A DNA stretch of 64,000 nucleotides from Pantoea eucrina (GTDB lineage Bacteria; Pseudomonadota; Gammaproteobacteria; Enterobacterales; Enterobacteriaceae): assembly GCF_001691555.1 (NCBI RefSeq), contig NZ_MAYN01000008.1, positions 886,617 to 950,616 on the forward strand. The letters are read 5' to 3'. The translations under genes and the position numbers were made by a program. A model generated the notes under the pieces. That model saw nothing but the letters and a program-made list of their open reading frames with translations. It made no database searches and was not told the DNA's origin. Below are positions 63,303 to 64,000 of the stretch, in pieces (position 1 is the stretch's first letter; the number at the start of each line of letters is the position of its first letter).

Positions 63303-64000
63303 TTACTCACTATAGCGGGTCAGCTGCCCGGCAGAAGCCTCTGGCGCGGTCGCCAGCACGCTGCTCTCCTGACCCGCACGTTTCAGGTTTTCTGCAAGCT
63401 TGCGCATCATCAGCGCGTTATCACGTGCATAGGGTGAAGATTGTATCTGCTGATCGAGCAACTGACTGAGATGCCAGTCGAGCTGCTGCAGATCGCGCAC
63501 GCTGACGTCCGCCGGCAGCGTGCGCTGCAGATTTTCGATCAGCCAGCTGCGCAGAAACGTGCCGTCATAATTACGCGGCTGATAAAGCATCTGATAGGCG
63601 CGTAGCGCGTTGCGGCTATATGCGTTGTCGGTGCCGGGATCGTCGCGCAGCAAATGCGTGATTTGCTGTGCCACCCGAGGCAGCAGCAGAGACTTAAGCG
63701 CATTTTGATAAAGCACCCATGCCGCATCGCTCACCTGCGTGCCGCGATAGAGTCCGGCGCGCATAGTAAGCGGCGGATTATCCAGCGAAAAGCGATCGGA
63801 CAGCGGCAGTTTCACCAGGTTATTTAAGAAGGGTAGCAGATCAAAAATATTCTCGACGGGCTGATGGATGACCTGCTGACTTTGCTGCGTCAGAGGCGCA
63901 ATACGGCTGGCCACCTGCTCAAGATAGCGCTGATTTTGCACATAGCTGGTAAGCCATAAGCCGCATAACAGAACCAGCGCGCCCGCCAGGGCACCATAGC
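63303..64000 (-). CDS. tssM: TssM/IcmF-like T6SS membrane protein, partial and short
   Basis: Only the end of this gene is in the window; the frame is open to the right edge, with a membrane helix (ALVLLCGLWLTSY) at its visible start. The rest (LLPFLNNLVKLPLSD, RAGLYRGTQVSDAAWVLYQ, LLPRVAQQITHLLR) matches the stretch of TssM after its third membrane helix. Full TssM proteins run on for several hundred more residues in the periplasm; here the gene stops about 210 residues after the helix (TRYSE-stop) and tagF begins 13 bases later. So the C-terminal half is absent, from truncation or a split design. Confidence 0.75.
   Translation of the reverse strand, partial: YGALAGALVLLCGLWLTSYVQNQRYLEQVASRIAPLTQQSQQVIHQPVENIFDLLPFLNNLVKLPLSDRFSLDNPPLTMRAGLYRGTQVSDAAWVLYQNALKSLLLPRVAQQITHLLRDDPGTDNAYSRNALRAYQMLYQPRNYDGTFLRSWLIENLQRTLPADVSVRDLQQLDWHLSQLLDQQIQSSPYARDNALMMRKLAENLKRAGQESSVLATAPEASAGQLTRYSE

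Overview
The window looks like a chromosomal stretch of an enterobacterium of the Erwiniaceae/Pantoea type. The core genes (flagellin and fliDST/fliAZ, the cystine transport genes, putAP, efeUOB-phoH, iraP-phoA, prs-ispE-lolB // hemA-prfA-prmC-sirB2-sirB1-kdsA, chaA-chaB-chaC) align closely with their Escherichia coli relatives as I know them. They are interspersed with small accessory genes and a type VI secretion block. The species assignment is an inference. No insertion sequence, rRNA operon or CRISPR array was seen.

Layout. 1-9.8 kb is an accessory, stress-linked zone. It holds the end of umuDC (error-prone polymerase V), an AriR/YmgB-type connector protein, a YgiW-type OB-fold protein and three mutually paralogous tiny proteins. 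It also holds a blue-light BLUF-EAL protein, a phage-type CI/S24 repressor facing a cassette of small membrane/coiled-coil proteins, a LexA-boxed dinI-like gene and a candidate small RNA. 9.8-20.3 kb is the flagellar block: yedD, fliT-fliS-fliD with fliC divergent, an HNH nuclease gene, fliA-fliZ, then dcyD-tcyJ-tcyL-tcyN for D-cysteine/cystine. 20.6-28.4 kb carries an acyltransferase, a striking array of two alternating palindromes, and putA/putP. 28.5-36.9 kb carries Fur-boxed efeUOB, phoH, an iraP-like gene, a second AriR-like gene, tRNA-Ser(GGA) with decayed tRNA-derived repeats beside it, and phoA. 37-43.5 kb carries a polar amino acid ABC transporter and a Fur-boxed iron/siderophore-type ABC operon ending in an MFS transporter. 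43.7-58.2 kb is conserved housekeeping. 58.2-64 kb is the regulatory end of a type VI secretion locus (kinase, unknown periplasmic protein, PP2C phosphatase, FHA protein, TagF, TssM running off the window).

The most notable signals are the following. (i) Palindromic TTGTACAA/TTATACAA operators of the kind bound by MlrA/BluR-type MerR regulators straddle promoter-like elements at three places: the AriR-like gene, a candidate sRNA, and a leader with a 27-codon ORF. They lie in the same region as a BLUF-EAL protein whose EAL active-site motifs are intact, unlike E. coli BluF. (ii) Two perfect, interleaved inverted repeats (12 and 11 bp) form an H-type pseudoknot topology just upstream of the repressor-controlled small-protein cassette, and the repressor's S24 domain has lost its cleavage site and catalytic lysine. 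(iii) A family of three ~60-residue paralogs lies within 1.8 kb. (iv) There is an unusual palindrome array behind putA and a cluster of tRNA-Ser 3'-end remnants. All functional statements rest on reading the sequence and remembered family knowledge; no database search was possible.
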